From contig CM034236.1 in assembly GCA_019916065.1 (NCBI GenBank), positions 54,402,690 through 54,466,689 on the forward strand: a stretch of 64,000 nucleotides of DNA, given 5' to 3'. Position numbers and translations under genes: made by a program. The stretch is from Vitellaria paradoxa (lineage: Eukaryota; Streptophyta; Magnoliopsida; Ericales; Sapotaceae). Below, in pieces: positions 11,649 through 23,671 of the stretch (the first letter of the stretch is position 1; the number at the start of each line of letters is the position of its first letter). Under the pieces are notes generated by a model. That model ran no database searches. It had not been told where the DNA came from and was given only the letters and a program-made list of their open reading frames with translations.

Positions 11649-13091
11649 ATGGTGAAGGTATGCTGCATTGGAGCCGGTTATGTTGGGGGTCCTACAATGG
11701 CTGTGATAGCCCTCAAGTGCCCGTCCATTGAAGTTGCTGTAGTTGATATTTCTGTACCTCGGATCACTGCCTGGAACAGCGACCAGCTCCCTATTTATGA
11801 GCCAGGTCTTGAAGATGTGGTGAAGCAGTGTCGTGGCAGGAACCTTTTCTTCAGCACTGATGTGGAGAAACATGTATGTGAAGCTGATATTGTCTTTGTT
11901 TCTGTCAACACACCAACCAAGACTAGGGGCCTTGGAGCTGGCAAAGCTGCAGATCTAACATACTGGGAGAGTGCGGCCCGCATGATTGCTGATGTGTCAA
12001 AATCTGATAAGATAGTAGTTGAGAAATCAACAGTCCCTGTTAAAACAGCTGAGGCAATAGAGAAAATTCTGACTCACAACAGCAAGGGAATTAACTTCCA
12101 AATTCTCTCAAACCCAGAGTTCCTTGCAGAGGGTACTGCAATCCAAGATCTTTTTAAACCAGATCGGGTCCTCATCGGAGGCAGGGATACACCAGAAGGC
12201 CAGAAGGCAATCCAAGCATTGAAGGATGTCTATGCACATTGGGTTCCTGAAGAAAGCATCATATGCACCAATCTATGGTCTGCAGAGCTCTCTAAGCTCG
12301 CTGCCAATGCTTTCTTGGCCCAGAGAATCTCATCTGTTAATGCCATGTCAGCACTCTGTGAGGCTACTGGAGCAGATGTGAGTCAAGTGTCATATGCTGT
12401 GGGTAAAGACTCTAGGATTGGGCCAAAGTTCCTGAATGCTAGTGTTGGTTTTGGTGGCTCTTGCTTCCAAAAAGATATCTTGAACCTGGTGTACATTTGC
12501 GAGTGCAACGGCCTTCCAGAGGTGGCTGAATACTGGAAACAGGTCATTAAAATTAACGATTATCAGAAGAGTCGCTTTGTGAACCGTGTTGTTTCGTCTA
12601 TGTTTAACACCGTCGCAAACAAGAAAGTTGCTATTTTGGGATTTGCCTTCAAGAAGGATACTGGTGACACCCGAGAGACCCCGGCCATTGATGTGTGCAA
12701 GGGGCTCTTGGGTGACAAGGCCAGGTTGAGTATATACGACCCACAGGTCACCGACGACCAAATCCACAGGGACCTTACAATGAACAAGTTTGACTGGGAC
12801 CATCCTCTTCACCTCCAGCCAATGAGCCCCACTACTGTGAAGCAAGTCAGTGTAGTTTGGGATGCCTACGAAGCAACAAAGGATGCTCATGGTGTTTGCA
12901 TTCTCACCGAGTGGGATGAGTTCAAGACTCTTGATTACCAGAGGATTTACGATAACATGCAGAAACCTGCTTTTGTATTTGACGGCCGGAATATTGTGGA
13001 TGTTGGCAAGCTGAGGGAGATTGGTTTCATTGTTTACTCAATTGGTAAGCCTCTGGATGCATGGCTCAGGGACATGCCTGCCGTTGCTTGA
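11649..13091 (+). CDS. UGD: UDP-glucose 6-dehydrogenase
   Basis: The enzyme oxidises UDP-glucose to UDP-glucuronate with two NAD+ in the cytosol. This supplies the precursor of UDP-xylose, UDP-arabinose, UDP-apiose and UDP-galacturonate for hemicellulose and pectin. The single coding exon gives 480 residues, the usual length for plant UGD. The N-terminal Rossmann motif GAGYVGGP lies at residues 8-15, the [12 protein letters not shown] block near residue 83, the [11 protein letters not shown] block near 155, and the catalytic-cysteine motif [10 protein letters not shown] with Cys272. The C-terminal UDP-binding domain includes [16 protein letters not shown] 11649 follows AAAA and begins the conserved [15 protein letters not shown] start, so the start is secure. 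All key residues are intact. Confidence 0.98.
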   Translation: MVKVCCIGAGYVGGPTMAVIALKCPSIEVAVVDISVPRITAWNSDQLPIYEPGLEDVVKQCRGRNLFFSTDVEKHVCEADIVFVSVNTPTKTRGLGAGKAADLTYWESAARMIADVSKSDKIVVEKSTVPVKTAEAIEKILTHNSKGINFQILSNPEFLAEGTAIQDLFKPDRVLIGGRDTPEGQKAIQALKDVYAHWVPEESIICTNLWSAELSKLAANAFLAQRISSVNAMSALCEATGADVSQVSYAVGKDSRIGPKFLNASVGFGGSCFQKDILNLVYICECNGLPEVAEYWKQVIKINDYQKSRFVNRVVSSMFNTVANKKVAILGFAFKKDTGDTRETPAIDVCKGLLGDKARLSIYDPQVTDDQIHRDLTMNKFDWDHPLHLQPMSPTTVKQVSVVWDAYEATKDAHGVCILTEWDEFKTLDYQRIYDNMQKPAFVFDGRNIVDVGKLREIGFIVYSIGKPLDAWLRDMPAVA

Positions 13092-13470
13092 TGAAGATGT
13101 CTGATCAATTTGCTTGTGGACGTTGAAAGAAAATCATAGTAATTTCAAGACAGTTTATTAATAATTCTTTACTATTTTGTCTCCTAATTTTTCTATCAAT
13201 TTCCAATGCCTCTTGCTTTTTTTTTTTTTTTTTAAACTGTGAGAGATTGGTGGGTACTACTAGCACTCATCTGTCACTCTGTTTTGTAATAGAATTTTAT
13301 TTGTACTTTATTTTGTTTAATTTGGTATAAAATAGTAATATTTTGGAGAACATCTCTCCATCTTTGTTTTAGCGAGGGATGAGATCTTAACAAGACGGTA
13401 TTTGAGTCCTTTCACCTTGGAAGTGTGTGCGCTTTTGTAATGACGTTTGTTCTTCACCAAGAACAAACTA
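13092..13470 (+). other. 3' untranslated region of UGD and flank
   Basis: This is the sequence after the TGA stop. A T17 run lies at 13217-13233 and loose TTTGTAATAG and AATAGTAATA elements at about 13284-13341 may serve as far-upstream and near-upstream polyadenylation signals. No canonical AATAAA is seen. Confidence 0.4.
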
Positions 13471-13473
13471 CGG

Positions 13474-13610
13474 CATCATTTGGTTTGTAAAAAAACACCA
13501 AAAAATTTTATAAATTTTTGTTAATTTTATATCACATCAATTTTTTTCTTTTACTGCACGCATTGCGAACTCTCAATTTATCTTACGTTTTTTAAACTCT
13601 AAACACACAC
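13474..13610. mobile_element. MITE related to the element at 27107-27274
   Basis: It shares TTTTATATCACATCAA, CACTGCACGCATT-like and GCGAACTCTC-like blocks in the same order and orientation with the element at 27107-27274. Its ends are weaker: CATCATTTGGTTTG at the left and CTAAACACACAC at the right. Confidence 0.6.
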
Positions 13611-13639
13611 TACATGAAGTTGTGGAAGAATTTGGTCAC

Positions 13640-14640
13640 TCGGGATCCGTTTGACAACGTTGTCATTTTTTTATTGTTATTTTTTTGTTGTCGTTTTCTA
13701 TTATTTATTATTTTTTTAAAAATGAAAACTGAAACTGTATTTGGAAATATAAGTTTGTTTATAATTATTAATTTTTTATTTTAGAAAATATTTAATTTTA
13801 TTAGTTTTAAAAAATTAATAGAATTTAATAAAATATATTTTAATTTAATTTAATTAATTAAAGTAATACAAAAAATTATTTATTAAAATCATTTAATTCA
13901 ATAAATATAAAATATATTAAATTATAATATTTATTAAAAATAATTTAATAAAATATATTTCATATTAAATAAATAATTAAATTAGATTAATTATTAAATT
14001 AAATTAGTTATTTTTAAATGAATTAAATTCATTTAATTATTTATTAAAATAATTTAATAAAATATATTTTATATAAATTAAATTAATTAAATCATAAATA
14101 ATTTAATTTAATTATGATATTTATTTAAAATAATTTAATAATTATAAAATTAAATTAATTTAAATTAAAAATTAATGTAATTAAATTATTTATTATTTTA
14201 TATAAATTAATTTAATTATTAAATTAAATAAATTAATTATAATATTTATTTCAGATAATTTAGCAATAATTAATTATTAATTAAATTAAATTAATTTAGT
14301 TTTATTATTTATTAAAAATAATTTATATTAATTTATATAATTAATTTAATTTATTGAATTTAATTATATTAATAACTTATTTTAATAAAATATTTGAATA
14401 AAATAATTTATTTTTATGTAATGTAACAAAAATAGACAAAGTTTTAAAATTGACAAAATATTGGTAACAGAAAAGAAAACTAGAATGAAAACACATTTTT
14501 TCTGTTTATATTTTTAATTTTTTTAAATAAAAAAACATAAACAGATTTATCAAACATGTTTTTATTGTAAATTTATAAAATTTTAAAAAAATAAACAAAA
14601 AAATAAAAAATGAAAATGTTACCAAACGGTAACGGGCCTC
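13640..14640. mobile_element. About 1-kb AT-rich non-autonomous element with imperfect terminal inverted repeats
   Basis: The left end (GGATCCGTTTGACAACGTTG, followed by TCATTTTTTTATT) pairs imperfectly with the reversed right end (CCCGTTACCGTTTGGTAACA, followed by TTTTCATTTTTTATT). The interior is nearly pure A+T built from AATTAAATTA-type blocks. There is no transposase. A hAT or related MITE is the simplest reading; alternatively, two unrelated MITEs could flank a low-complexity tract. Confidence 0.5.
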
Positions 14641-16500
14641 AATGTTCAGAGTTCAAATCTGCTGCTGCTTAGAATTTTGTTAATCCGAACCTGCTTTGAC
14701 AATTCATCTACGTGGGCATGAAGTTATTGTGATATGGTAGAATTTTATTTTATTTTATTTTTTTTTTGTGCGTGAATTCGAATATCTGTTGTTGTAAAAA
14801 TTCGTAAATATTTTTTTTAGTCTATCGGACCATAATAAGTCTTTGAGTGTTGATTTGAATATCTGCTTTTGGTTAGTCTTTGGTTAGTTTTCGAGTGTGG
14901 ATTTGAATATCTGCCGTTGCGGAAATTTATAATCTTTTGCTATACGTATTGAATGCTGGCATGTGATACCATTTTTACTAAGATTGATTTGATAACAAAT
15001 CTTCTTAATTAATTACCCAAAAAAAAAAAATCTTCTTAATTGTCTGTTCAGCTTTATCATTCATCTCCTACATCTTGATCATGGGCTGTGGAATTGAGCA
15101 AGGTGGTTAGATTGAAGTTGATCAATGGACTTCAATTTGGGCTATTGATTAGAGTTGATTCATTTAGTTGTTGTCTAATTTGCTAGGTTCAAGACCTTAG
15201 TTTTGACAATCAGATTTCTCAATTTAAGGACAAATATCTAAAATTATTATAGTCTTATTATTTTAAATACTTAACATGCGATAATATTTTTATTTCTCAC
15301 ATTCGTAGTTGCAATTTTAACAAATTTCATTTACATAATCTGTATATGAGGTAAAAGAGAGAAAATTAGAAGTTAGAAGACTTTGACATAAGCTTTTATA
15401 AACAAACTGCTAAAGTATAGAATTTTAATTGATAAAAAAATATCTTCAAAAGTTCATTAAAATCATAAGACTAAAATACTCTGAAAGTATTTATACGAGT
15501 GTTATTTTATCAAATGAATTTATCAGACATCTAATTTAATATAAAATTTATATTATTTCTTTTTATTTCATATTCATATTAGTTAACTAAAAATTGTACT
15601 AAAATTATTAATATCATTGTGACATATAACATGTTGCTACAAATTGATAACTTAAGAGGTCAATATGTAAATGTTTTAGTTGAGGGGATAAAGAAACATA
15701 ATCATAATTTATGAGGCAATCTTGTAATTAACCCTATTTATGCTTAGTCTGAATAAAAATCAAAAGTTAATTTTTTTATTTTCAATTAATTTTTTCTAAA
15801 AAAATTGACTGAAAAAAATTGCATTAAAATACTTAAAAATATAAGAAAAACTACAAATGAGTAAAAAATTTGATTTTTTCCACTTGTAACTTTACTCATT
15901 TTGAAGCATTTTCCCTACTTTATTTTTTCAAAGGATGTCAATAAATTTCCAAAAGCTATCAAAATAAAAAAATAAAATTAATTTTTGATAAAAAAATTAC
16001 ATAATACTAAAAAAAATACATAATCCAAAGCAACTAAATAACTATTTACTTGTATATTTAAAAATTTTTACTATAAATAATATTTAAATAATTAAATTAT
16101 ATTTCGATATCTTCATATTAAGCTTGCATTTGGCAATTCAAAATTTTTAACAACTTTTGGTTTTGTAATTTTTTTTTCTTTTGATAAAAGTTTAATTTTT
16201 ATTGAATTTTCAATCAAAAATAAATATTTTACCAAATGTTAAAAAAAAATTATCACACAAATTAAACTTACAAAATTTAAATATTTTTGATAAAAAACAC
16301 ATAACAAATTATATTTCAGAACTTTTAATAATTGTTTTACCAAAAATTACCACGTCCACTCCAATGGTATATTTTCCAATTCTTAAAAGTAAAAAAAGGA
16401 AAAGTCCATTTAGAATAACAAATTGGCCCCTTACGTAATTTCGATAACAATTTGTCCCTTTTTGTAATTAGCATGTCAAACGAAGCACGAGAGTGGTTTC
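14641..16500. other. Intergenic DNA between UGD and the ELM2-SANT gene
   Basis: No gene is visible. GAATATCTG within a short AT-rich context recurs near 14776, 14855 and 14904, suggesting a small degenerate repeat. The rest is AT-rich and unremarkable. Confidence 0.5.
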
Positions 16501-16525
16501 CGTCCTCGGATCACCCGACAACAAT

Positions 16526-16532
16526 TATAAAA
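16526..16532 (+). promoter_or_regulatory. TATA box of the ELM2-SANT gene
   Basis: TATAAAA at 16526-16532 is followed about 30 bases later by a pyrimidine-rich leader (CCCTTTCGTTCCTGTCC), consistent with a start near 16555-16565. The assignment to the ELM2-SANT gene assumes untranslated leader exons joined to the coding exon at 18953, because no other gene begins here. Confidence 0.5.
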
Positions 16533-16554
16533 CCTCCCCCAGTATTCGAACATT

Positions 16555-18952
16555 TTACCCCAACTTCGATCCCTTTCGTTCCTGTCCAAATTCACTCCAA
16601 TCTCTCTTTTTAGTCTTCAAATCAACTGTCTATTCCTTCGATTCTCTCCTTCCTCTCTTGATTGATCACAAATTTTACCTATGGATATGCTTTATATTTC
16701 ATTCCGGGATTAGGGTTTCGAAGATTTTGTAGTCTATATCCTCCGTCGCTTTACCGATCCAGTTTTTTTTTTTTTTTTTTTTTAATTTTTTAATTTTTTT
16801 ATTTCTGAACGTTCCATTCGATCGTAAATTAAAGTTTGTATCTTTTTCGATGCTGATCCAATTTTGTTTAGGTTGATTGAAATGATCCTAATTTTCTCAG
16901 TCCCTTGAATTTTTTTTTTTTTCTGGAATTGGAAAATTTCCCATTTTGCCCCCACAGTTTATCATTTTTTTTTCTGGGTTGTTATGATTGCTGGTAAATC
17001 ATTCTGGTAGTCTCTGTAATTATAGATCTGCAAATTTTATTAATTTATTTATTTTTAAAAATTCGTTTCTTCAACTTAAATTTGGTAATTTCATAGGCCT
17101 CTAATCTTCCCTCAGTCTGCTCTTATCCCAATTCTTTCTGAAAGTGTACAGGTAAAGCTACCTCTTACAGCTCAGTCATCTCTTGTTGCATACTGTAATA
17201 ATTCTATTTATTTATTTTTTTTTTGAATTTTCTTATCTGTTATTATTGTTATTATTATTAATTTTTTTTTAACTTTTATTTACTTTTGTAATGGGATATA
17301 TAAGGATTTGGGTGCTAAGATTTTAGAAATGCGCATTCATTTGTGTTAAGTGATCAGAATTTGCTGCCCTTTTGACTTGCTAGGGTAACTAATGAAGTAA
17401 ATATGTTTAATATGATGTTACTGGTTTGGTAAACATTTCAGTTAAGAAGTAATTCTTGTTTGCATTTCTTTTTAATGAAATCTCTGCATTTATGGGAATT
17501 GAGAAGGATGATGTATCAGCATTTGTATTGCGCCTTTTGTTCTAGTACCTTTTGTTATTGTCGACATATGATGATTTCTCATCTTTTAGCATGGAATCTT
17601 ATTGTTGTTATTATTAATTAATTTTATGTACTTTACAAGTTCCTTGTACATGCTTAGGTGACATAATGGCTAAACAAAAAGGGGGGGGGAATAACTTTTT
17701 GTTCGTGTAGCTTACGCTTCCTCATTTCTACATGTCTGTTATATCTTTTATCATAAACTGCAAAAAAATGCATATATGTTATGCCAAAAACTTGTCAATA
17801 TATTTATTGTAGTGTCAAAAGTTACATGTAATCTTATTGTAGCATAAAAATTTGCAGTTGATTAATGTTGTTATTTGCAAATAAAGTTGATTGTGTTTTG
17901 TTGATTACAGGCAATACCATTGATATTCATGTTTAAACCCATAAATTTTGCTTTTGGTTTCATGTTAAGAAGTTATGTTGTCTATGCTTGACGTTAGGGT
18001 TGAACATTAGTTAGACCTACCAGATGAGTTAAACCTTGTCTTTGTCCTGTTAGAGTTGCTTCCTTGAGTTCTAAACAAGCACACAGATGTTGTAATTCTA
18101 TGGCTTCACTACCAAAGTTCACCTTTCAGGGGTGTTCACTTATCTCCCTGATGTGGATGTGACAGAATATGAGATTATATATAAGGTTAGAAAACGTGTA
18201 GTTTACTTTATGCTAAAGATAAGTTCTGCCACAGATTGAGGATGTCTATTTATTCCACGTGCAGCATGATACTAGAATAAGTTTATAAACTGACTTGTCG
18301 GACCTTATAGTTTGAGTAGGAATGGCAGCAGTAAATCTCTGTTTTACTGCCTGGAAAATTGGATTGCTTCTTACTACTGCTCACAGTGACCAGTCTAAAT
18401 TTATTACCGTTCCTTTTCAAGTTTCTTCACCTGCTACCATTGCTGTATACAAGACTTTCTCCATCCATAGAAAGTTTTAGGCCTAATAGGAATGTTATTT
18501 TTTTTTATTTTATTTATTTTTTTTCTTCAAATTAGAGTAACTGGTTCTTTAACTACCTTCAAAGGGTGGCCTGCTATTAATGATTCTACTAACCTTTGGT
18601 AGGATTTGATGTCAGTGCATTTGCAATGTTTACCCCAGCAATAAATAAGTTTCAATGACCTTCCTGTTTTGAATTAGGTGGTATAGACACGTAGGCCATG
18701 ACAAATGATATAGCAATACCTTTTGTAAGATAGATAAGTTTCAAATCTTTTAAATTTTAAAACCCTCAAAATCTGTTACTCTTCTCCTTGGTTGTTATTT
18801 ATTTACTATTTTCCCAAGTTTCTTGTTTCTTTCTGAAATCTCACCGGGCTGCTCCTTATCTACTGTGAAAGCTACAGGTGTTTGGTGGAACTATCTTTGG
18901 TGCATAGTCTTTATCTTTCTTTCCAAACTTTGTCCTAATTGGAAGGGGTGAC
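16555..18952 (+). other. Untranslated leader exons and introns of the ELM2-SANT gene
   Basis: The region has no long open frame and is T-rich like plant introns. A plausible untranslated exon ends at GTACAG/GTAAAG near 17150. The acceptor for the first coding exon is probably the AATTGGAAG before GGGTGACATGG near 18945. The exact exon borders cannot be fixed without transcript data. Confidence 0.4.
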
Positions 18953-21242
18953 ATGGTTTACAAACGTCCTTTTCATGATGAGGGGTCTTATGAGGTTGGT
19001 TGTAAGCATCCAAGACAACAGGGGCACACAGCTCAGCAGTCTCCTACTCTGGGAATTGCACATTGTAGTGACAGTCCACAGAAACTTGAGGAGTCTTGTG
19101 AGGTTGTATTTAAGCATCCAAGACAACAAGGTGACATAGCTCAGCAATCTCCTACCATGGGAATCACACATCGTAATGACAGTCCACATAAAGCTTTTTT
19201 AGGTAATAGTTGATTGTATCTGTGATTGTTACCTTTCAAAAAAAAAAAAAAAAATTGTGGTATCTGTGATTGTTAATGTAAGAAAATTGCATTGCTCAGC
19301 GTGCTGGTAAGTGGTAAGTCAAGTATCATTTATTACTAATTTGTTACGGCTGCAATATTTATAGATTTCATTTCCACATGTTGTTAAATCCATTGATGGA
19401 GAGATCAGTTTGGTGTATAATCTTTGACCATCCAAAAGATCGGAGCCAGGTAATAAGATATAAGGCATTCTAGGGTTAGGTAGATTTTAGCATTTATTTT
19501 TTGTCAGTGATGATAAATGGAATATTCTCCCTTTGGCTTTTGATTGAGTAGTTTTTAGTCTTATTTGCAGTCTTGGTCTTGACTATCCACTTTTACATAA
19601 AAAAATAATTGTAATCCTCTAATCTGTAGTCTGGATTAGTGGATTTTAACCATTAGCTCTAATTGTTTCTGACCGTTGAGAAATTATACTTTATGAATGC
19701 GGTGCAGTATTTCAGTGACCCCCCCTTCCCCTTCTCTCTCTAGCTCTAGTGTTGGACAATAATTGCATCTGTGCGCCTATCTCATTCTCTTGAATGTTCA
19801 AGCGTCCTGATCAAGTTATACTATTGATTGAAAATCTTCAATTTGTCTTTTTTGGCTGATCCAAATTTTTATGTGAAGATGAAGGGGAGAACAGTATCAG
19901 GAACTCTCATGATGGAGGAAAGATTGCTACCGGGGTAGCTATTGGTGAAGACCTGAATGAGACTAACCAGGAAGTTGAGATGAATGCTTCTGGCAGCATC
20001 CCAAGTTATTTGTGGGTCAGTGGCAATGCTATTAATGAATATGCTGAATCAGAGGCTGCAGTGCACTTACCCTTCTTTCCACATTATTTTGAACTTGACC
20101 ACCTAGTAACAACATTAGTTCAGCCTCGTGATATTTATTCGGTTCTTCTGGATCATCCTCCCAGGAAACTAGTCGCTGTTGGAGCAGATCATCAAGCTGA
20201 TATTCCTCAGTGGGTCCCACAAGGTTTCAGTAAATCTTTTGGTTGCTTAGATGAGTCAGATGTGCACACAGTTCTTGCTGAATCTTCAGGTTCAAGCATT
20301 GTTAACAATGATGACAATGAACTGAAGTGGTTGGGCATTTGTGTCATCCCATTGCCTGACGTGGAAACACCTTCCTACAATTGCTGTACGAGTGGGGAAA
20401 CCAGAAGCTTTTGTGATTGTCCCGATAAGGGTTCTGTTAGATGTGTGAGGCAGCATGTCTTGGAAGCAAGAGAGGAATTGAGAGAAAACCTTGGGCAGAA
20501 GATATTTGAGGAATTGGGATTTTGTGACATGGGAGAGGAGGTTGCAAATAAATGGAGTGAAGAGGAAGAACAAATCTTCCATGAGGTTGTACGGATGAAT
20601 GCACCATCACTGGGCAAGAACTTTTGGGACTATCTTCCAGCTGTTTTCCCTTCCCGAACAAGAAAGGACCTGGTCAATTATTATTTTAATGTATTTATGC
20701 TTCGGAAACGCGCAGAGCAGAACAGGTTTCGCCATCTAAACATTGACAGTGACAATGATGAGTGGGAAGGGATTGATATTGGAATTGCAGAGGACGATGA
20801 AGACTCTGTAGTTGAATCTCTGGATCAAGAGATTCCTGAAGATGAGCTCCTTGAAGGCATTGACAAGGGTTATCCAGATACATGCAGAAATGGAGCGGAC
20901 TTCATGGATCATAGATACGTAACGGGCGGGGATTACGGAGATATTGATGGTATTCCAGCAGCACGTGATGGGAATTTTGCGGGTGGCTGCCGTATTGCTT
21001 ACAATCAAGAGATTCATGAAGATGAATTCCTTGAAGGGACTGACAAGGGCGATCCAGATACTAGTAGAAATGGTGCAGACTCGGTGAATCATAGGTATGT
21101 AACGGGTGAGGAGGATCAAGAAGATATCGAAGGTATTCCAGCAGGAGCTAATGGGAATTTTGCTGGTGATTGCAGTAGTGATCCTGACTTCCAACTACCA
21201 GGTAAGATCTCAAGCAATAATAGGGAGGATGATGACTTGTAA
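18953..21242 (+). CDS. ELM2 and SANT/Myb domain chromatin protein (2 coding exons, 537 aa)
   Basis: ELM2-SANT proteins recruit histone deacetylases or related complexes; the plant subfamily (Arabidopsis At1g13880 and At2g03470 type) is poorly studied. Exon 1 is 18953-19202 and exon 2 is 19879-21242, joined in phase 1 to give 537 residues. The N-terminus KRPFHDEGSYEVGCKHPRQQ is characteristic of the subfamily. ELM2 begins near residue 184 (VGADHQADIPQWVP) and SANT spans about 306-355 (WSEEEEQIFHEVVRMN, FPSRTRKDLVNYYFNVFMLR). The tail is acidic. Two segments are tandemly duplicated: a 36-residue unit at the N-terminus and a 60-residue unit in the acidic tail. Consensus splice donors GTAAGA at 21202 and GTAAGT at the stop codon suggest that the C-terminus could vary by splicing. 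A nuclear location is expected. Confidence 0.85.
18989..19202 (+). repeat. In-frame 108-bp tandem duplication in ELM2-SANT exon 1
   Basis: The unit starting at 18989 (YEVGCKHPRQQG) is repeated from 19097 (CEVVFKHPRQQG). Both go on to a QQSPT.GI.H..DSP block, so the unit is 36 residues. The second unit ends close to the exon 1 donor at 19203. Confidence 0.9.
20824..21183 (+). repeat. In-frame 180-bp tandem duplication in the acidic tail of the ELM2-SANT protein
   Basis: Unit 1 (QEIPEDELLEGIDKG onward) and unit 2 (QEIHEDEFLEGTDKG onward) are 180 bp apart. Both contain RNGAD, HRYVTG, GIPA and GNFAG in the same order. Divergence is substitutional with no frameshift, so the reading frame has been kept. 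Confidence 0.9.
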
Positions 21243-21746
21243 GTTGACTTCTACATCGTATATCAAAGGGACAAGGTCCAATCCAGTGGTCCAGTTGATT
21301 TGAGAACCGATGCCAGAGGCTATAATGGCTGCTGCTGAGTTCCAGGCTGCATCAAAGGATCCTTGAAACGCCAGCAATTCATGGATGCCAAAGGTACGGT
21401 GTCAACAATCCTAGATTTGTGAATGTCATACCCCCAATGCTCGAAGGTCTTACTTCTTGGCCTCGGTGGGTTTTGATTGGCTGAAGCTTTTGGATAATTA
21501 GTGTTCCTTGTGGAATTGATGGGGGTGTTAAAGCTAAACATCTTGGCTTGAATATACAGTAATGCTAAACGATGTTGATGTACATGGGTGCACCAAAGGA
21601 GCTCTCATGTTACATGACAGTCTGATCTTGTGGGTTTCTAAACCCTTGCTGAATATATATATGTATATATATTTACTTCTCTTGGTGTGGTAGTTTTCAA
21701 AATCTGTTCTTTACTGTAAAGAAAGTACATGCCAGTTTGAAAATTC

Positions 21747-21752
21747 AATAAA
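21747..21752 (+). promoter_or_regulatory. Polyadenylation signal of the ELM2-SANT gene
   Basis: AATAAA lies in the context TTCAATAAAACAAC, about 500 bases after the stop codon. The transcript end is expected about 20 bases downstream. Confidence 0.55.
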
Positions 21753-22003
21753 ACAACATCCATTCTTCATTATTACAGCAGTGTTTTTCATAGCTGGTTC
21801 TGCACTTTGCTGGTGTGGAAAACCTATTCCTGCTTTGTAGATGAGATGAGATGTCGACTAAGTTATGAGAGCATACAACCATTAGTATGCTTAATTTTGA
21901 GTGCTTCCTAAGCATCTCCTCTCCTGACTTACTTCTAACAGGGGAACCGACCTACTGGACAAAAAATTAATTTTTTTTTTAACTGGTACATGGATTTTCT
22001 TTA

Positions 22004-22035
<32 letters not shown>

Positions 22036-22130
22036 TTTATAAACATGATTAACAATCATAAAAATTACTAAAAAAATCATATTGGATAGAAAAAAACAAG
22101 TGAAAGAGACTATTTTTGAGCTTTGGTCTC

Positions 22131-22617
22131 GGGTGTGTTTGGTGTACTAAATTTTAGTGAAAATCCCTGAAAACTTTTAAAAGTTTCTGAAAATTTCTAT
22201 TATATTTTTACATATTTTTTACTTTCTCGAAGTATGGAAAAATTTCAATATCTTTTAGAAAAAAGTCGATAATTGGAATTCGATTAATCAAATAGTAAAA
22301 TTTTTTTTTACCATTTTAACCACAGACTTCCAAATTACTGAATGACATTTACTGTGACTATTTTTTTTTGGGTTGCAGAAATCTACAGTTAACTTCCGTT
22401 TAAACGGATTGTAGAAACTGTTTTGAGTATGGTTTGGTCTGTAAAGAGGTCATGATTGATACACAATTTTAAATTTGTTTAAACGGAAATCTAATCCATG
22501 GAAATGAGAATTTTATTTATCGTCTCCAAAAAAATGCAGTTTGAGATATGTACACTAAATACAAAAAATTTCATTAAATCATATTTTATTTCATTTTTTA
22601 TCATTCTAAATACACCT
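22131..22617. mobile_element. 487-bp MITE with an inverted relative at 48592-49046
   Basis: The left end GGGTGTGTTTGGTGTACTAA and the reversed right end GGTGTATTTAGAATGATAAA are inverted-repeat-like. The interior (AATTCGATTAATCAAATAG, AGTAAAATTTTTTT) is found in reverse complement at 48592-49046. It has no coding capacity. Confidence 0.75.
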
Positions 22618-22658
22618 AAAGTGTGGATTATCCGCCGATGAAGTATAATATACCTGTA

Positions 22659-22797
22659 GGGTTTGTTTGGATCTCTAAAAAATTTCTTTCAAAAGTTTTT
22701 AAATCCTTCCAATTAAATTTTGTCACGTATCATTTTTACCTTACATCAATCTTACTTTTTAATTATTTTTATTTTTTTTTTATTCCAAACGCTCCCC
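22659..22797. mobile_element. MITE, about 139 bp, related to 31592-31748
   Basis: The left end GGGTTTGTTTGGAT pairs with the reversed right end GGGGAGCGTTTGGAAT. The interior AATTAAATTTTGTCAC and ATCATTTTTAC blocks recur, in reverse orientation, in the element at 31592-31748. Confidence 0.6.
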
Positions 22798-23638
22798 AAG
22801 AACACTACCATTTTTCAACTTCCATCTTATCTAATAAATGATGTGAAAGTTAGAAGAATTGAGAGTATAAAGACAAGCTACTGTTGTAAAAATATATGTA
22901 TATATATACACACACGCACATATGTACAAGTCTGTGGGCTATGTCAAACCTGCATGATAAAGCATTTGAGATTTGGCCAGGACAGTAATTTGATTACTTG
23001 GGAAAAACAGGGGTCCCGTTAAGCATGCCATGTGGCTTTTTCTACTTTTGACATGCCAAACGATGTGACTGACGGCTGGAGAATTTGTTCAAAATTTTTG
23101 TGCTATTTTCGCTTGGTTTGGTAAATCCGTATTTTCATTTGTATAAATATATATAAAATTTTCTTTTTGTTTCTAATAAATTTTATGCATATTATTCATT
23201 AAAAAAATAAAAAGTAAACCGTCTTATTTAACCCATACGTTAATTTTTTTTATTTTTAAGTTTTTTTAAATGTGAATAAAGGGCATAAAATCTATTAGAA
23301 GTGAAAAACAAATGAAATTTTGACCCCCAAAAAAAAGTCACAAGACAAAGACATAAAAAGTAATAAATAATAATAATAATAATAAAATAAAAAGAGCAGA
23401 TTTTATTAGATTTACCAAAATTAGTCCTTAGTACTTATGGAAATTCAACTTTTAAGAGTTAAGTTATATTTTTAAATTTTGAATTCTAATGAAAGTTTAC
23501 CTAATGAATAGAAATATTTCCATCTTAAATGTAGGGTGAATTTTTATAAGAATACAAATCTTAAAAATGCCGACTCCAATTTTAAATTATATTTTAACTT
23601 CAGAAATTGTTAACTCTACTTAAGAGGGTGGGTCTGTT

Positions 23639-23671
<33 letters not shown>

